DNA from: JBEIGE01 sp040382055 | Lineage (GTDB): Bacteria; Pseudomonadota; Gammaproteobacteria; Burkholderiales; Burkholderiaceae_C | Direction: 5' to 3' | Assembly (NCBI GenBank): GCA_040382055.1 | Contig: JBEIGE010000005.1 | Coordinates: forward strand, 1-64,000 | DNA: 64,000 bases | Part shown: piece after piece, positions 38,501 to 44,879 of the stretch | Layout of the letters: the number at the start of each line of letters is the position of its first letter | How positions within the stretch are numbered: the stretch's first letter is position 1 | Position numbers and translations under genes: made by a program | The notes under the pieces: model-generated | Seen by the model: the letters and a program-made list of their open reading frames with translations, nothing else | Told to the model about the DNA's origin: nothing | The model's database searches: none

Positions 38501-39167
38501 CTCGGGTTTTCTGACCGATGACCCAGGTCGCGGTTTTAACCACACCATCTGGAGCATAGGCACCAAAGCCAGCGACACCCTGAATGGTTCGAACTGGAGT
38601 GCAAGCCAACAGCTCAAGGGAGCCACTTTCCTGGCTGGAGAGGGCAATGACGCCATCATCGGCACCAGCGGCGCGGACCTGATTGTCGGCGGACTCGGCT
38701 CGGACGTCCTGACCGGCGGACTTGGATCAGATACTTTTTACTACCGCAATGAAATCACGGGTTCAGGCTCATCTGGCGGTCTGGGGGGGACTTCGGGTGA
38801 CGTAATTACCGACTTCACCTGGAACCATGTCGATGGGAAAAACAATGACCGCATTGACCTGTCGCTGCTGTTTGAGAGGAATTTCCAGGCCACCGGCAAT
38901 GCCGTCACTGACGCAGCCTTGCTGACCACGGGTCTGAACGGCAGCATCGGCGGGTTTCTGGATCTGCGCAAGGTCACCAACTTTGATACGGGCAAGCAGG
39001 ACATTGAGATTTGGGCAGACCGCGACGGTGGCGGGCTGTATGGCATTTTGGCCACCATCAGCAACGGTGGTACCAATTTGCCGGTAGATTACCCGGCGGT
39101 GGAGACCAACCAGGCTTTGTTGACACGCCTGATTGAGCAGGGGCGCATGGTGGTCAGCACGTTCTAA
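29538..39167 (+). CDS. Giant adhesin, C-terminal part with adhesive domains, RTX and T1SS signal
   Basis: A continuation of the adhesin in a frame shifted by one base. Its sequence is continuous with the first part from 29520 (SLAT/PLTPGGLITGNAPDGG). There is no ribosome site at the first possible start (TTG 29538), so it is unlikely to be an independent gene. In order: about ten more Ig-like domains to about 33300, a phage-tail-type jelly roll (33330-33953), a bacterial-Ig-like domain, an unrecognised region (about 34320-35950) and another Ig-like domain with an EF-hand-type loop. A LamG/ConA-like domain (36680-37614), a few RTX units and the C-terminal T1SS target domain follow. The joined protein would be about 5280 residues, close to SiiE (about 5560). 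The export signal is here, so secretion depends on this half being made. Confidence 0.85.
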   Translation: MITGNAPDGGKVRLTLSNHDELSLVFNDLPVVGGVWTAQFTPAQLLSLGEGPIIATALYTNARGAVSAPAVTQVIFDKTLPAAPDALSDNFIEAASANARNELAGGLIRNNGQTTEAAKTVTVNVALATDVSPGELLTLFWGEQQLKTIVTSADVTRGFVEVPVSAFVMSTQGDSGPDGLLVQAHITDKAHNVGALYTVWTGKVDAIPLSPVVDDVSDNNYLNIQEVNNVAGWRVSGKGQANNTVIVTLTGTKLDSNNNPVTIVTDSLATRLEGDKYVWDVGLSKAQAEFLGEGEIKITSFQYDQNNNVSDPGKNPSDPSIRYFKIDLTPPGQPGINNVTADNRVSFAEGQSDVTIRGTGEDKASVSVTIKRGAKEYEKSTEVVGTTWSVILSPSELAALGGGTITLEVEQTDLAGNKSVLKTGSFEYTTTAVPPPEFTSVSGINIPPLSPDASFNLADFNALSNANPFKISGTGTTGNTVRLSVLTEGGARLSYDLPVTAGTRTKTFTIPEFVGLGQGKINLSAIQITDVLDESVPTEFNPGTPDKSFLIDTAEPNLVSSVITGSGLNGNAKADDILTVTVQASESLSLSGINTNNPPTLKIFLGGGQERLAVFDAAATLIAGADKLVFKYKVVNGDNATSLVADTTVTRNGLVLSDAAGNLSTNTIANAAIAAVRVDTVTPQTPTILSVDAEGLLTPGGSKVNVQEAAQSFVVRVDLSGGTTSAGTRAQVGDTVELAWTSGPTGNQITNKLTKQVSVLDIQDDRLYMDINVGASTVGGFEGEASLRVLITDNSGNRSAQSSARTVQVDTIAPPAMGVTPLWMDDDKVKASEATAVSALTGSGYEPGATIEATMVQGVTRRPVTVTPGVGSAWSILQADMQTAINNLADGAFTLELTQIDASGNRGPTSQANYYVDRIVPNAPTVTGVPEAADGWINLRDANTVGVKVQVSLLGTNAVAGDFLVIGGFTTEFSYTLTASDISSSAVTVTLPENNVRQPSADLPDLRLINARIKDQGGNESPVSNNFQVNIDTNIAMPVVNTTQGAAAGIGKAEAKDPVVFYGSGVELDAKVTVKFTGVLGQPLLASSVGRAGGLFEVTLQPNDLTSLGDGAVTYRVEQLDPALNTSEERVGTFELRLSTPMPTLLNMTQDNVVSEFESRSPIVYSGLGIKGLQVQVKFYVPTGGVYPDPNAVPDPAVVSKTVTVKNDSTWDFTLSTDELKLVSPEGQGTVLVLAKQVEDGATSGAADLEFYIDRQLPTLATTKNLLTYTQNLDNTNWTKQAANLGVSANVMAAPAVGEFGGTMTADAIVVPNLSVSQAAIDARVSQTFLVVPNQRYTVSAYVKNGTAGLPVLEMATAGDQTLRQWFNLSNGTKGTATSTNAVVASISNSTIEAVGNPADNWYRVSYTFMTTSTPPQPSTTFTYTFSLSTRSAFGSSAGVKGNGTPSVYVWGTQIEEVATATAPPTAYVPVTNPPSVKLFDADGDGANRDGLLVTFGEPVAVTNLENIANYTAGQGKTLGTVFRVQAQDSRSINGQYFATQFKLFLDNDNTLAQGNTITIGKGAIVDAGGNSANSDAIISMPNISVPGLPTPPSTIMGDNRINRDESAGISSLSYTDTRTAANFSAAVGGLLNLGVSATSESGSPVTTIDQIIPRANMLVVDITLSKAVKLNQGASATIRVNVTQVDGTVTAYDLTTVGTADTFDKNGNLVPGTQNTATNKYRFSAAYTNDLLNVTNVVYNTVADFSAFRQPITAPSANSDDSPTWLTGSNPPVSGAEGITITRTGSGTSWQSTVNVGLKFPNPVRLAAGVTSTATVYAYFEDSTKWETFTVSVTGNDTTAAADGVTFLNYSTTIPRQIQLGGGNFVPNWVPSNLIQIDPNPLNTPGTNFSVITSGADQPVISVVYNGNLVVPDATLNANPVLKTHLLDKDLVPIAGTEQTLSYVKSNPSQILYTQSVADALSVAGRKLQLFVDGIAVGPPTVMGISQLNMQIHGIWENASGNPSGWGTGMNQQAGTALTARATVTFKAGTGLDPVQVLMTAPSTQNVGNYPLQFFSEFKDTNGNIIDPTLVSTIAYTPGSISQINPNITAGSFITYSTSQFVALPSSAWEGQTDGLKQLTAQMSTADGTLTSVFAAPKQIRLDKSVGSITNVELLVDANNNGTLEAGDTLQLRFSEPVVFTFSALPSSFGTSTLTNERPVVTAVAPENGLSQIWNVKLGTGASVPLGSNLILQAGKVFDAAGNDNSTGPAVQAVIPTTLFDQPGTPVIANVKTLTTGPNNVVTSNTADTVVTINLSKAKVGDVVTLFMDGVQIGIPQTLTATNLTSATFNVPGSQWGADGERTLTSTITRGGSTAKSALRSVYVAADTAHWSQETTLAGNVHWFDPDAILGSDITPPNSAGLTTVTRWVASAGGLTLENTQAGTIGSVIKVVDARTGHAQLWMNGSAVFQETKLAGGVGGWVYTVGNISVDSGYRYVPPTMARSPTDTTVPGAGYTDFSMFQPIVQGAQALLQHPVFRYTANASAVTYIPLVNGVPQPNFPVTVQPYTKVLRAVGYNYSFNGATSNTWVLDPGTTVNGVYFYRAMSNVIGTGSWQMLTAVNRTYTGLLYNQMRLNDTSNLPNWIPSAQFNPAGLDLALLNGNQWVYSPDTAQRRFQIGGGGTGLLGDQISVSVATGDAYNQEIAAYLAAKYQSTGSVVARNAVATNTTYNLSISAVPGTLIDQALILVDAVSSDTVTTAGADYVNTGAGNDTVLIKDLAFRHIDGGQGYDTLKLAAGFTGTTSFTLADFISNFRGMSNTGQPDIDKANNQRVNDAGYHRLLGFEKLDFVQEGETLNRRQIVTVSASDVNVLSETNTLEFNLGREDVILPVGFSTAEYGIFQVNGNYYDRQFTQSVAGQTVNLYTSGGDRVPEVVSFKTVGALNQVQFAFDHAMKNPPNTGILPGDFSIEQSGVPTSTFAVSAISVNLRQGVQLTLNQPLNNVSKIIYSGFLTDDPGRGFNHTIWSIGTKASDTLNGSNWSASQQLKGATFLAGEGNDAIIGTSGADLIVGGLGSDVLTGGLGSDTFYYRNEITGSGSSGGLGGTSGDVITDFTWNHVDGKNNDRIDLSLLFERNFQATGNAVTDAALLTTGLNGSIGGFLDLRKVTNFDTGKQDIEIWADRDGGGLYGILATISNGGTNLPVDYPAVETNQALLTRLIEQGRMVVSTF
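33330..33953 (+). other. domain: phage-tail-type carbohydrate-binding-like jelly roll within the adhesin
   Basis: About 208 residues open with NLLTYTQNLDNTNWTK and close with YVWGTQIEEV...TAYVPVT. Both ends match a domain pattern familiar from phage tail and tailspike proteins (NLL-Y-S/T-x-x-F/L-x-N-x-x-W-T-K ... LWGAQLE...SYIPT), with inner strands such as YTVSAYVKNGTA. Such domains are thought to bind glycans. The assignment is from remembered pattern, not from a profile search. Confidence 0.6.
36680..37614 (+). other. domain: LamG/concanavalin-A-like fold within the adhesin
   Basis: About 310 residues begin with HWFDPDAILG and then a W near VTRWVASAGG, as in W-x-D-A...W-x-D-x-S-G lectin-like domains. 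They end with RFQIGGGGTGLLGDQISVSV and QEIAAYLAAKY, the usual closing strand and helix (RxxIGG...E/QxIxxYLAxKY). It sits just before the C-terminal RTX part, where ligand-binding domains of large T1SS adhesins usually lie. It is a candidate binding tip. Confidence 0.55.
38590..39167 (+). other. domain: C-terminal RTX units and type I secretion target domain of the adhesin
   Basis: RTX units (GTSGADLIVGGLGSDVLTGG) are followed by DTFYYRNEI and a DVITDF / DRIDLSLLF pattern. These are the signature of the C-terminal target domain of T1SS adhesins (the VCA0849-type family). It marks the end exported first. Confidence 0.8.
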
Positions 39168-39196
39168 AGGATGTTCTGAGCCAGGTTCTGAAGCCG

Positions 39197-39685
39197 GTGT
39201 CTGCGGGCCCCAAAAACTACATCACACCGGCCGGTTATGCTGCGTTGCGGCAGGAGTTGCTGGACTTGATAGACACCGAGCGGCCCAAGGTGGTGGAGGC
39301 GGTGTACTGGGCGGCCAGCAATGGTGACCGTTCCGAAAACGGCGACTACATTTATGGCAAAAAGCGCTTGCGCGAAATTGACCGGCGCATCCGCTTTCTG
39401 ACCCAGCGGCTTGAACTGGCGGTGGTCACAGACCCGGCTTTGCTGTATGGCAGCGACCAGGTTTTCTTTGGGGCCACGGTGACCTATGCGGATGAGGCCA
39501 ATAGTGAGCGCACCATCACCATTCTGGGGGTAGACGAGGCCGACAGCGCCCAAGACCAGGTGAGCTGGGTATCGCCCATTGCCAGAACCCTGCTCAAGGC
39601 CAGGGTTGGTGATGTGCTCAAACTGGCCACGCCGCTGGGCGAACAAGCCATTGAGGTGCTGAGCGTTAGCTACCCGCCGCCGTGA
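39197..39685 (+). CDS. greB: Transcription elongation factor GreB
   Basis: A 162-residue GreA/GreB-family factor that rescues backtracked RNA polymerase by stimulating transcript cleavage. An N-terminal coiled coil (about 10-80) carries the acidic tip in SNGDRSENGDYIYGKKRLRE, which has the GreB-type wording. A C-terminal FKBP-like domain ends near EVLSVSYP. The start is uncertain: the GTG at 39197 gives NYITPAGYAALRQELL close to the N-terminus, and no ATG is available in frame upstream. It begins 29 bases after the adhesin stop and converges with spoT. It marks the return to core genome. Confidence 0.9.
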   Translation: MSAGPKNYITPAGYAALRQELLDLIDTERPKVVEAVYWAASNGDRSENGDYIYGKKRLREIDRRIRFLTQRLELAVVTDPALLYGSDQVFFGATVTYADEANSERTITILGVDEADSAQDQVSWVSPIARTLLKARVGDVLKLATPLGEQAIEVLSVSYPPP

Positions 39686-39733
39686 CGGCTTGCACAACCC
39701 GCCGAAGCTCACTGAATGCCGAGTGTGGCCGTC

Positions 39734-42004
39734 TTAGTTGTCGGGCAGGCGGCGTGCTTTGACCACGCAGGGGCTGCGGTTGAGTTGGCGCAGCGCCACA
39801 TCCAGGTGAGTAGTGTCGCGCACCGCAATGACAAACCGCAGATCGGTGGTTTCCTGGGCGGCGTCCTGGCCCATGTCAATATGGGTGATGTCGGCCTCGG
39901 CTGTGGCCAGGGCAGAGGCCACTTGGGCCAGCACGCCTTTGCCGTTTTTCACGGTCACCATCAGGCCGGTCTCGAAGGTTCTGACCGGTTCGTCCGACCA
40001 GTCCACGGTGATGAAGCGCTCACTGTCGCGGTGCTGCAAGCGCTTGACCACGGTGCAGTTGCGGGTGTGAACCGCCAACCCTTCGCCGCGACCCAGATAG
40101 CCCAGAATGGCATCGCCCGGAACCGGGCGGCAGCATGTGGCGTAGGTGACAGACGCGTTTTCGCTGCCGTCAATGGACACAACGCCCTGGCCCACCGAGG
40201 GTGGTGTCGTGAAGCGTTCGCGCGTGAGCAGCAGGGCGTCGGGTTTTTCGCCCTGATCGCTCATCAGGCGGGCCAGCTGTTTGGCCACGATGGTGGCGAT
40301 GCGTTTGCCCAGACCGATGTCGGTGAGCAGCTCGGACCGGCTTTTATTCCCGGTAAAGCGCAGCAGTTTGTCCCAGATGGCCGCGTGCTCAGCGTCGTCG
40401 AGTGGAAAGCGCTCTATGCCTTCGGCCCGCAGCGATTGCGCCAGCAGTTTTTCGCCCAGCCCTTCAGATTCAGTTTGCGCCAGGGTTTTGAGATGGTGGC
40501 GAATTTTCGAGCGCGCCCGTCCGGTTCTCACAAAGCTCAGCCAGGCCGGGTTGGGGGTGGAGGCCTCAGCGGTTTCAACGTCGACCACGTCGCCGTTTTT
40601 GAGTTCGGTGCGCAACGGGGCCTGGTGGCTGTTGATGCGCGCGGCAATGGTGCGGTCGCCGATGTCGCTGTGGATGGCGTAGGCAAAGTCAACCACGGTG
40701 GCACCCCGGGGCAGGGTGATGATGCGGCTTTTGGGAGTAAAGACATAGACCGCGTCTGGGAAGAGGTCGACCTTGACATGTTCCCAGAACTCGGCGGCAT
40801 CTCGGGTTTCGTCCTGGATGTCGAGCAGCGATTGCAGCCACTTGGTGCCAAGGCGCTCGGTGGTGCCGGCCTCGGGCTGGTTGGCTTTGTAAAGCCAGTG
40901 CGCCGCAACGCCGGATTCGGCCACGGTGTGCATGGTGTCGGTGCGGATCTGGAACTCGACGTTCACCCCCGACGGGCCAACCAGGGTGGTGTGCAGCGAC
41001 TGGTAGCCGTTGAGTTTGGGGATGGCAATGAGATCCTTGAACTTACCCGTAACAGGCTTGTAGAGCTGATGCAATACGCCCAAGGCAGTGTAGCAATCGG
41101 TCACGGCGGGCACCGTGATGCGGATGCCGTAGATGTCGGTGATTTGCGCAAAGCTCAGATGCTTCTGCGTCATTTTGGTGTAGATGGAGTAGAGCGATTT
41201 TTCTCGCCCGGCCAGGCGAATTTTGAAGGGGGCGGCCGCAAACGCGGTCTCCACATCGCGCTGGACTTTGGCTATCAGGTCGCGCCGACGGCTGCGTGCA
41301 CGCGCAATGGCTTTGGTCAGGGTGGCGTAACGCCAGGGCCGCAGGTAACGAAATGACAGGTCCTGCAATTCACGGTAGGTTTGGTTCAGGCCCAGCCGGT
41401 GCGCAATGGGGACGTAAATGTCCAGGGTTTCAGCCGAGATGCGAGGCCATTTCTCGCGCGGCACATCTGACAGCGTGCGCATATTGTGAGAGCGGTCGGC
41501 CAGCTTGATGAGGATCACGCGCACGTCCCGGGCCATGGCAAGCAGCATTTTGCGAAACGACTCGGCCTGGTTTTCCTCCCGGGTGTTGAACTGCAGCTTG
41601 TCAAGCTTGGTCAGGCCGTCCACCAGTTCGGCCACCGGTGAGCCAAAGCGTTCGATGAGTTCTATCTTGGTGATGCCGCAGTCTTCCAGAGCGTCGTGCA
41701 GCAAGGCGGCCATCAGGGCCTGGGCGTCGAGTTTCCAGTCGGCGCACTGGGCAGCTACGGCGATGGGGTGGGTAATGTAGGGCTCACCGCTGCTGCGCAG
41801 TTGACCCAGATGGGCTTCGTCGGCAAAGCGGTAGGCTTGGCGCACCTGTTCGAGGTCGCCGGGGGAGAGGTAATCGAGTTTGGCGGTCAGGCCGGCAAAG
41901 CTGGCTGCTGCAGCATTGGCAGCCGCCGGGCTGACCTTGGCCCCACCCGCTGCTGTGGGTGTCATTCTGAGGTCTTGTGGTGTTGACTTGGCGACGGTGT
42001 TCAC
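39734..42004 (-). CDS. spoT: Bifunctional (p)ppGpp synthetase/hydrolase SpoT
   Basis: A 756-residue stringent-response enzyme. The N-terminal HD hydrolase domain shows HPIAVAAQCADW and LLHDALEDCG (about 75-105), so hydrolase activity should be intact. The synthetase domain follows (TDIYGIRITVPAVTDCYTA, about 285-305; LNGYQSLHTTL). A TGS domain (about 415-475; FTPKSRIITLPRGATVVDF) and a C-terminal ACT domain (about 675-750) complete the usual long-RSH layout. The frame starts at a GTG at 42004; an ATG at 41965 (MTPTAAGG) is an equally possible start because the first residues are a variable linker. It lies downstream of rpoZ, as in many proteobacteria, but a terminator stands between them. Confidence 0.95.
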   Translation of the reverse strand: MNTVAKSTPQDLRMTPTAAGGAKVSPAAANAAAASFAGLTAKLDYLSPGDLEQVRQAYRFADEAHLGQLRSSGEPYITHPIAVAAQCADWKLDAQALMAALLHDALEDCGITKIELIERFGSPVAELVDGLTKLDKLQFNTREENQAESFRKMLLAMARDVRVILIKLADRSHNMRTLSDVPREKWPRISAETLDIYVPIAHRLGLNQTYRELQDLSFRYLRPWRYATLTKAIARARSRRRDLIAKVQRDVETAFAAAPFKIRLAGREKSLYSIYTKMTQKHLSFAQITDIYGIRITVPAVTDCYTALGVLHQLYKPVTGKFKDLIAIPKLNGYQSLHTTLVGPSGVNVEFQIRTDTMHTVAESGVAAHWLYKANQPEAGTTERLGTKWLQSLLDIQDETRDAAEFWEHVKVDLFPDAVYVFTPKSRIITLPRGATVVDFAYAIHSDIGDRTIAARINSHQAPLRTELKNGDVVDVETAEASTPNPAWLSFVRTGRARSKIRHHLKTLAQTESEGLGEKLLAQSLRAEGIERFPLDDAEHAAIWDKLLRFTGNKSRSELLTDIGLGKRIATIVAKQLARLMSDQGEKPDALLLTRERFTTPPSVGQGVVSIDGSENASVTYATCCRPVPGDAILGYLGRGEGLAVHTRNCTVVKRLQHRDSERFITVDWSDEPVRTFETGLMVTVKNGKGVLAQVASALATAEADITHIDMGQDAAQETTDLRFVIAVRDTTHLDVALRQLNRSPCVVKARRLPDN

Positions 42005-42072
42005 CCCTTGAATATAGCGCGGGCCAGCGCTTGGGTGAAACCAGGGTCATGAAGCCGGGGAAATTCAGGGCA

Positions 42073-42098
42073 ATAAAAAAGCACCGCGAGCGGTGCTT
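42073..42098 (-). terminator. Rho-independent terminator after rpoZ
   Basis: On the minus strand a 9-bp perfect stem, AAGCACCGC/GCGGTGCTT (42079-42098), with a very short loop is followed by a run of six T (42075-42080 read in reverse). It would end the yicC-gmk-rpoZ transcript before spoT, so spoT needs its own promoter or readthrough. Confidence 0.8.
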
Positions 42099-42121
42099 GA
42101 GTCAAAGGAGACCGGGGTCAA

Positions 42122-42325
42122 TCAGAGCGGGACTTTTTTCAGCATTTCCACGCCGATTTTGCCGGCGGCAATTTCACGCAGGGCAGTCACGCCGGGCTTG
42201 TTCTTGCTCTCGATCCTGGCGGTGTGGCCCAGGCTGAGCATGCGTGCGCGATAGGTTGCTGCAAGCACCAGTTGGAACCGGTTGGGGATCTTTTCCATGC
42301 AGTCTTCTACAGTAATTCGGGCCAT
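42122..42325 (-). CDS. rpoZ: RNA polymerase omega subunit
   Basis: A 67-residue omega subunit that stabilises the beta-prime subunit during polymerase assembly. The N-terminus MARITVEDCMEKIPNRFQLV and the following LAATYRAR are the family signature, and the length is usual for beta-proteobacteria. It lies 18 bases after gmk on the same strand, in the conserved order yicC-gmk-rpoZ. Confidence 0.96.
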   Translation of the reverse strand: MARITVEDCMEKIPNRFQLVLAATYRARMLSLGHTARIESKNKPGVTALREIAAGKIGVEMLKKVPL

Positions 42326-42343
42326 CAGAAATTCTCCGGTTTG

Positions 42344-42964
42344 CTAGGCAATGTTGAGGGTTTTGAAGGTGTCAGCCCGGGTGCGGCGCTGGGCCGCAAA
42401 CTTGAGCCGCTGTGAACGAACAATGCACCTGAGGTCTGCAAGTGCGCTGTCGAACGAGTCGTTGATTATAACGAAGTCGAATTTTTCGGCCTGGGCCACT
42501 TCCAGCCTGGCGTTTTGCAGGCGCATGTCAATCACATCCGGCGCGTCTTCGCCACGCTTTTGCAGGCGCTGTTTGAGCTCTTCATAACTGGGCGGCAGGA
42601 TAAAGAGGGTCTGGGCGTTGGCAAACAGCTGCTTGATCTGCTGGGCACCCTGGAAGTCGATTTCCAGAATCACGTCGCCACCCGCAGCAATGCGCGAGTC
42701 GATGGCCATTTTGGAGGTGCCGTAGCGGTGGTTGTGCACATGGGCCCACTCCACAAATGCGTTGCCTAGCACCATCTCATCAAATTGACGGTCTGAAACA
42801 AAGTAATACTCACGCGCATGTTCCTCCTGCCCTCGGGGCGCGCGGGTGGTATGCGAGACCGACAGGTGCAGGTTGGCATCGGCTTGAAGCAGCTGTTTGA
42901 CCAGACTGGACTTGCCCGCACCACTGGGCGCGGCGATGACAAACAGGTTTCCGGGGTAATCCAT
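42344..42964 (-). CDS. gmk: Guanylate kinase
   Basis: A 206-residue enzyme converting GMP to GDP with ATP. The P-loop APSGAGKSSLVKQLL lies at about residues 10-24. SHTTRAPRGQEEHAREYYFV is the GMP-binding segment, and ILEIDFQGAQQ the central strand. The frame runs upstream to 43012, but the ATG at 42964 fits best: it puts the P-loop at the usual distance, has AGG seven bases upstream and begins just after the yicC stop. Confidence 0.96.
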   Translation of the reverse strand: MDYPGNLFVIAAPSGAGKSSLVKQLLQADANLHLSVSHTTRAPRGQEEHAREYYFVSDRQFDEMVLGNAFVEWAHVHNHRYGTSKMAIDSRIAAGGDVILEIDFQGAQQIKQLFANAQTLFILPPSYEELKQRLQKRGEDAPDVIDMRLQNARLEVAQAEKFDFVIINDSFDSALADLRCIVRSQRLKFAAQRRTRADTFKTLNIA

Positions 42965-42974
42965 ACAGTGCCTG

Positions 42975-43892
42975 CTATTCGATGTTCTGGACTTGTTCAC
43001 GCATTTGTTCAATGAGAACCTTCATGTCCACTGAAATATGCGTCAATTCCAGCGCGGCTGATTTGGAACCCATGGTGTTGGCTTCGCGGTGCAGTTCCTG
43101 GATCAGGAAATCAAGCCGCTTGCCGATCTCTCCGCCCTTGTTGATCAAGCGCTCCAGCTCATCAAGGTGCGAGGCCAGCCGGGTGAGTTCTTCGGCCACA
43201 TCAATCCGGATGGCAAACGCGGTGGCCTCGGTCAGGGCCCGGTCTTGTGCAGTGTCCGGCGCAGTGCTGCCTTCGGCCAGCGCCATGGCTTCTTTCCAGC
43301 GTTCCATAAACCGCTGGCGCTGCTGCTCCACCAGCTTGGGCACCAGCGGGCCGGCTTTTTGGGCCAGCAGACGCAGCTGCGCAATGTGGCCCAGCAGCAT
43401 GTCGGCCAGCCGCGCGCCTTCGCGCTGGCGGGCAGACAACAATTCGGCAATGGCTTTGCCAGCCAGCGCCGGAACCACATCGCGCCAGTCATGCCTGGAG
43501 GATTGTTCGGTGCTGGCAAGCTTGATCACATCGGCCACACTCAAGAGCGGGGCATCGGGCAACCAGGCCCGCACACTGTCCTGAACCGCATTGAGCTGCT
43601 GCAGCAGGGCCGGGCCAGGGTCTTGCAGGGCACCGTTGCCGCTGCTTTCAATGGCGGCGCGTACCTCGACCTTGCCACGTTTGAGCTTGGCCAGCAGTTG
43701 TTCGCGCAGGGCGGGCTCACAGGGGCGCAATTCTTCGGGCAAGCGAAACGAGAGGTCCAGAAAACGGCTGTTGACAGACCGGATTTCCAGGCCCAACTGG
43801 CTGGCCGCAAGCGCGGCGGATTTGGGTGTAGCAGGGGTGCTGGCTGTGCTGTGCTGGGCACTTGCATAGCCAGTCATGCTGTAAACTGGCAT
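42975..43892 (-). CDS. yicC: YicC-family endoribonuclease
   Basis: A 305-residue YicC-family protein. The N-terminus MPVYSMTGYASAQ and IRSVNSRFLDLSFRLPEELR (about residues 30-60) are characteristic, as is the C-terminal DUF1732-type EIGKRLDFLIQELHREANTM. YicC proteins have been described as endoribonucleases acting on structured RNA. The frame is open to 44036, but the ATG at 43892 gives the family-typical start. It is divergent from the kinase gene at 43969 and ten bases upstream of gmk. Confidence 0.92.
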   Translation of the reverse strand: MPVYSMTGYASAQHSTASTPATPKSAALAASQLGLEIRSVNSRFLDLSFRLPEELRPCEPALREQLLAKLKRGKVEVRAAIESSGNGALQDPGPALLQQLNAVQDSVRAWLPDAPLLSVADVIKLASTEQSSRHDWRDVVPALAGKAIAELLSARQREGARLADMLLGHIAQLRLLAQKAGPLVPKLVEQQRQRFMERWKEAMALAEGSTAPDTAQDRALTEATAFAIRIDVAEELTRLASHLDELERLINKGGEIGKRLDFLIQELHREANTMGSKSAALELTHISVDMKVLIEQMREQVQNIE

Positions 43893-43968
43893 GGCATTTT
43901 GTCGGGTGTTGAACGGCCTCAAGAATAACCGCTTAAGACCCCGACCCAACGCAGCTGCTTCAAAAATT

Positions 43969-44874
43969 ATGCCCAATGCCAAACCCGCTGCATTGCCTCC
44001 TGACTGCGTGATCGGCCAATACACCATCATCCGCAAACTCGCCGCAGGTGGTTTTGGTCAGGTTTATCTGGCAGCAGCCCCGGATGGCGCTCAGGTGGCC
44101 CTGAAAGAGTATTTACCGGCTGCGCTGGCCACACGCAATGCCGGCCAGTTGCAGCCCCAGGTCTTGCCTGACAAGCTGCCGCTTTACCGGCTGGGCCTGA
44201 AACGGTTTTTGGAGGAAGGCCGGTCGCTGGTCCAGATTTCCCACCCCTCGGTGGTCAATGTGCGCAATTTCTTGTGTGACAACGAGACGGTTTATTTGGT
44301 GATGGACTACCTTGAAGGGGCCAGTCTGCAGGATTTCATCAGCACCGCACGGGATCTGGCGCAACCCACCACATTTAGCCAGGCCACCATTTTGTCCTTG
44401 TTTGAAGAGGTGCTGCGCGGTTTGCGTATCGTGCACCAGCACAAGATGCTGCACCTGGACATCAAGCCCGACAATATTTTCATCACCGATGACAATCTGT
44501 CGGTACTGATTGATTTTGGTGCCTCACGGGAAGCCTTGCGCATGGAGAGTCAGTACTTCGCGCCCATGTACACCCCCGGTTTTGCTGCGCCCGAGATGTA
44601 CCGTCGTGATGGCGCGGTGGGCCCCTGGACCGACATTTACGCCATAGGGGCCTGCATATATGCCTGCATGGTTGGTCAAGCGCCTCATGCGTACCCGCAG
44701 CGCAAGGAAAAAGACGGCATGTCTCTCGCGCTGGCCAAGCTGCGCGGCCACTACAGTGACTGGCTGCTTGAAGCCGTGAGCTGCTGTATGGAAATCTCGC
44801 CTGAGGCGCGCCCGCAGACGGTGTTTGCCCTGCAACATGCGCTGAGCCGTGGGTTTGAGACTGGGCCTGGCTGA
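43969..44874 (+). CDS. Serine/threonine protein kinase (Hanks type)
   Basis: A 301-residue soluble kinase. The Gly-rich loop is LAAGGFGQVYLA (about 19-30), the ATP-anchoring Lys is in VALKEY (about 46), and the catalytic loop HLDIKPDNIF lies near 163-172. The metal-binding DFG (LIDFGASRE) is near 185 and a C-lobe DIYAIGACIYACMVGQAP near 225. There is no transmembrane helix and no sensor or FHA domain. The ATG at 43969 (MPNAKPAALPPDCVIGQY) is preferred over an upstream in-frame Met at 43891 that lies inside the divergent yicC start. It is followed five bases later by a PP2C phosphatase, so the two form an opposing pair. Targets are unknown. Confidence 0.9.
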   Translation: MPNAKPAALPPDCVIGQYTIIRKLAAGGFGQVYLAAAPDGAQVALKEYLPAALATRNAGQLQPQVLPDKLPLYRLGLKRFLEEGRSLVQISHPSVVNVRNFLCDNETVYLVMDYLEGASLQDFISTARDLAQPTTFSQATILSLFEEVLRGLRIVHQHKMLHLDIKPDNIFITDDNLSVLIDFGASREALRMESQYFAPMYTPGFAAPEMYRRDGAVGPWTDIYAIGACIYACMVGQAPHAYPQRKEKDGMSLALAKLRGHYSDWLLEAVSCCMEISPEARPQTVFALQHALSRGFETGPG

Positions 44875-44879
44875 CCGCG

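Noticed and set aside
39716..41356. 546-codon open frame on the + strand opposite spoT
   Set aside because: It is antisense to a complete, well-conserved SpoT. The product is Gly/Gln/His-rich with no recognisable domain.
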